From: CAWJMD01 sp963700925
Lineage (GTDB): Bacteria > Actinomycetota > Actinomycetes > Actinomycetales > CAWJMD01
Length of the DNA stretch: 64,000 bases
Direction: 5' to 3'
NCBI GenBank assembly: GCA_963700925.1
Contig: OY969553.1
Location: 4,526,001-4,590,000 of the forward strand
Of this stretch, positions 62,411 through 64,000 are shown in pieces. The stretch's first letter is position 1. The number at the start of each line of letters is the position of its first letter. The notes below the pieces were generated by a model, which was given only the letters and a program-made list of their open reading frames with translations, made no database searches and was not told the DNA's origin. A program made the translations under genes and the position numbers.

Positions 62411-63604
62411 ATGAGAACTCACCGCGCACGGACTGTCGTGGTCATCCTGGCCGTCATCGTCGTCGCACTGCTGTCCTCCTGCTCGGCTGAACCGACTGAC
62501 CGCGATCGCCGTGACGACTCTCCCGTACAACCCGGCCCGATCACCCTCCTGCCAGAGCCCGGCGACGGTCAGGTACCGGCCCTGATCGCGACGGAGCTGC
62601 AGCGGCTCCTGGACGACGTGGTCGCCAACGAGGCGCGCAACCCAGGTCTGACGCGGGGTACGCCTGGCTTGGCAGTCGCCGTCGTCGGCGACGAGTGGAC
62701 GTGGGCCGGGTCCGCCGGGCTGGACGGGGCCGGGGCGCCGGTGCGCTCCGACTCGATGATGGCGATCGGTGGCATCACGAAGACCTTCGTCGCTGCCGAA
62801 GTCCTGCACCTGGCCTCGACGGGCGCCGTGGACCTCGAGGCTCGTGTCTCGCAGTACGTCGACCACCCAGAGGCGGACAACGGCGCGATCGTGGAGCAGG
62901 CGCTCGGGCTGAGGGCGGGATTCCGGGACAAGCCTCTGCTGTCCGAGGCCTCTGCAGACCCGGCACGCCATTGGGACACAGCCGAGGTGCTCGACCTGCT
63001 CGTTGCGCCGTCGGGGGCACCGGCCGAGCAGCCGGTGATGGCTGATGCGAGCTACGTCATGCTCTCGATGATCATCGAGAAGGCGACGGGAACAACCGTC
63101 GGCCGAGCCATCAGGTCAGATCTCCTCGCACCCAGGGGACTGGAACGGCTGGTCGTCCAGGACGAGGAGACGCCCCGACCACCGGTGGCCGCCCCCGTGT
63201 CGGCCGATTTCCTGCCACCAGCAGACGGCTACCTGCCGTACCGGTCGAGCGCCAGCCTCGCAGGAGGAGCCGGCGGCATGGCCGGTGACGCCCCGACACT
63301 GGCTCGGTGGGGTTACCTGCTGTATGGAGGACACGTCTTGGATGAGCCCTGGATCGTCCGGCTGACGGATCCCGCTGAGCCCGACCTCGTGCCGGGAGTC
63401 GGCTACGGCCTCGGCACCATGGTGATCGACACCTCCTATGGTCACGAAGCGGTCGGTCACCTCGGCGAGGTCGTTGGATACACCGCTGCCCTGTTCGTCG
63501 TCCCCGACCGACGACTCAGCATCGCCGTCCTAGCCGTCAGGGACGGGTTCTCCATCCGGGGCTTCGTCGAGCGACTGACCACCGCAGCCTTGCCGGACGG
63601 GTAG
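62411..63604 (+). CDS. Beta-lactamase-fold lipoprotein with Gly in place of the catalytic Ser
   Basis: 397 residues, ATG at 62411. Lipobox LLSSC24. The serine beta-lactamase/esterase fold is clear: TPGLAVAVVGDEWTWAGSAG, DSMMAIGGITKTFVAAEVLHL, SYVMLSMIIEKATG, AGGMAGDAPTLARWGYLLYGG, HEAVGHLGEVVGYTAALFVVPD. The nucleophile Ser of SxxK is Gly121 (GITK124; codon GGC at 62771), and the usual HxG triad reads HLG. It is predicted to be catalytically inactive, perhaps a binding or regulatory relative of penicillin-binding proteins at the membrane surface. It starts 37 bases after the ABC operon. Confidence 0.8.
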   Translation: MRTHRARTVVVILAVIVVALLSSCSAEPTDRDRRDDSPVQPGPITLLPEPGDGQVPALIATELQRLLDDVVANEARNPGLTRGTPGLAVAVVGDEWTWAGSAGLDGAGAPVRSDSMMAIGGITKTFVAAEVLHLASTGAVDLEARVSQYVDHPEADNGAIVEQALGLRAGFRDKPLLSEASADPARHWDTAEVLDLLVAPSGAPAEQPVMADASYVMLSMIIEKATGTTVGRAIRSDLLAPRGLERLVVQDEETPRPPVAAPVSADFLPPADGYLPYRSSASLAGGAGGMAGDAPTLARWGYLLYGGHVLDEPWIVRLTDPAEPDLVPGVGYGLGTMVIDTSYGHEAVGHLGEVVGYTAALFVVPDRRLSIAVLAVRDGFSIRGFVERLTTAALPDG

Positions 63605-63654
63605 GACGGGCCCGCTGTCTCTCGGCCACGCAGGGCACCGTCGGCCCGTCCGAC

Positions 63655-63660
63655 TAGCGT
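63655..63660 (+). promoter_or_regulatory. -10 element of the helicase gene, probable leaderless transcript
   Basis: TAGCGT fits TANNNT and ends seven bases before the GTG at 63668, so transcription probably starts at or next to the start codon. Confidence 0.45.
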
Positions 63661-63667
63661 CGTACAG

Positions 63668-64000
63668 GTGAGCACCACGCCGACCGTGTCCGAACTACGT
63701 CGCCGTGCCGACGATATCCTGCGCGCGCTGACGGCCCGTCCCGAGGCCGAGTTTCGCGAGGGTCAGTGGGAAGCCGTCGAGGCACTCGTCGACCGTGGCG
63801 AGCGTGCCCTCGTCGTGCAGCGGACGGGGTGGGGCAAGTCGGCGGTGTACTTCGTCGCGACCGCGCTGCGCCGAGAGCAGGGTGCCGGACCGACGCTGCT
63901 GGTCTCGCCGCTGCTGGCCCTGATGCGCGACCAGATCGCCGCAGCCGCGCGGGCGGGAGTGCGCGCGGAGCAGCTGAGCTCGGCCAACCCCACCGAGTGG
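63668..64000 (+). CDS. RecQ-like DEAD/DEAH helicase (partial, runs off the right edge)
   Basis: 111 N-terminal residues from GTG 63668. Q-motif-like FREGQWEAVEALVDRGERALVVQRTGWGKSAVYFVATAL contains Walker A (RTGWGKS), and TLLVSPLLALMRDQIAAAARAGV matches RecQ motif Ia. The DEVH motif and later domains lie outside the window. An ATP-dependent 3'-5' DNA helicase of the RecQ or related actinobacterial family. Confidence 0.85.
   Translation, partial: MSTTPTVSELRRRADDILRALTARPEAEFREGQWEAVEALVDRGERALVVQRTGWGKSAVYFVATALRREQGAGPTLLVSPLLALMRDQIAAAARAGVRAEQLSSANPTEW

Overview
The window is high-GC DNA from an actinobacterium. The gene orders DUF881 / small-basic-protein / DUF881 / CDP-alcohol phosphatidyltransferase, der-cmk-tyrA-aroH and rluB-scpB-scpA-parA-xerD-ald are typical of Propionibacteriales such as Nocardioidaceae. 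GTG starts, 4-base stop/start overlaps and TANNNT -10 elements fit this. The genus is inference only.

Layout. 1-2.2 kb: a minus-strand cell-envelope block (DUF881, Sbp, DUF881, phosphatidyltransferase). 2.2-9.2 kb: a beta-propeller lipoprotein, a DUF4352 protein, a small membrane protein, a methyltransferase, an M20 peptidase, and two HEAT-repeat genes (one MerR-like), each broken by a +1 shift. 9.3-11.7 kb: a PhoD-type phosphatase fused to a degenerate PAP2 membrane domain. 11.9-20.7 kb: two HME-type RND permeases flanking a minimal adaptor-like lipoprotein, convergent with a LuxR-type two-component system. 20.7-23.8 kb: a large secreted CotH / lamin-tail / FnIII protein.

24.17-39.14 kb is a degraded integrated island. 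A perfect 43-bp direct repeat made of the 3' half of tRNA-Pro(GGG) bounds it, and the complete tRNA lies at the right edge. The island holds an integrase remnant, four damaged IS elements (an IS481/IS630 hybrid, IS1380 with inverted repeats and a target duplication, truncated IS3, truncated IS110), two NAD(P)-binding paralogues around a CPBP protease, a GmrSD/DUF262 remnant, a heptad-repeat diguanylate cyclase, and a Tat-peptide / DUF4331 / small-protein operon.

39.2-51.2 kb is core chromosome: der, cmk, prephenate dehydrogenase and aroH; rluB, scpB, scpA, parA, xerD and ald. Between aroH and rluB, on the opposite strand, sits a single gene that fuses an adenylation domain, a carrier domain and a membrane acyltransferase-3 domain. 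Its promoter carries a close match to the DtxR/IdeR iron box and the transcript looks leaderless. This is the strongest candidate for an undescribed system: a one-gene, iron-controlled acyl-activation and acyl-transfer enzyme.

51.4-64 kb: a membrane protein, a patatin phospholipase, an acyltransferase, a spermidine-synthase-like protein, a GH16 glucanase with a LacI-type operator, DUF1206 and DUF885 proteins, a sugar ABC importer (binding protein plus two permeases) riddled with single-base indels, a beta-lactamase-fold lipoprotein whose nucleophile serine is glycine, and the start of a RecQ-like helicase. The dense indels in the ABC operon may be consensus errors rather than true decay.
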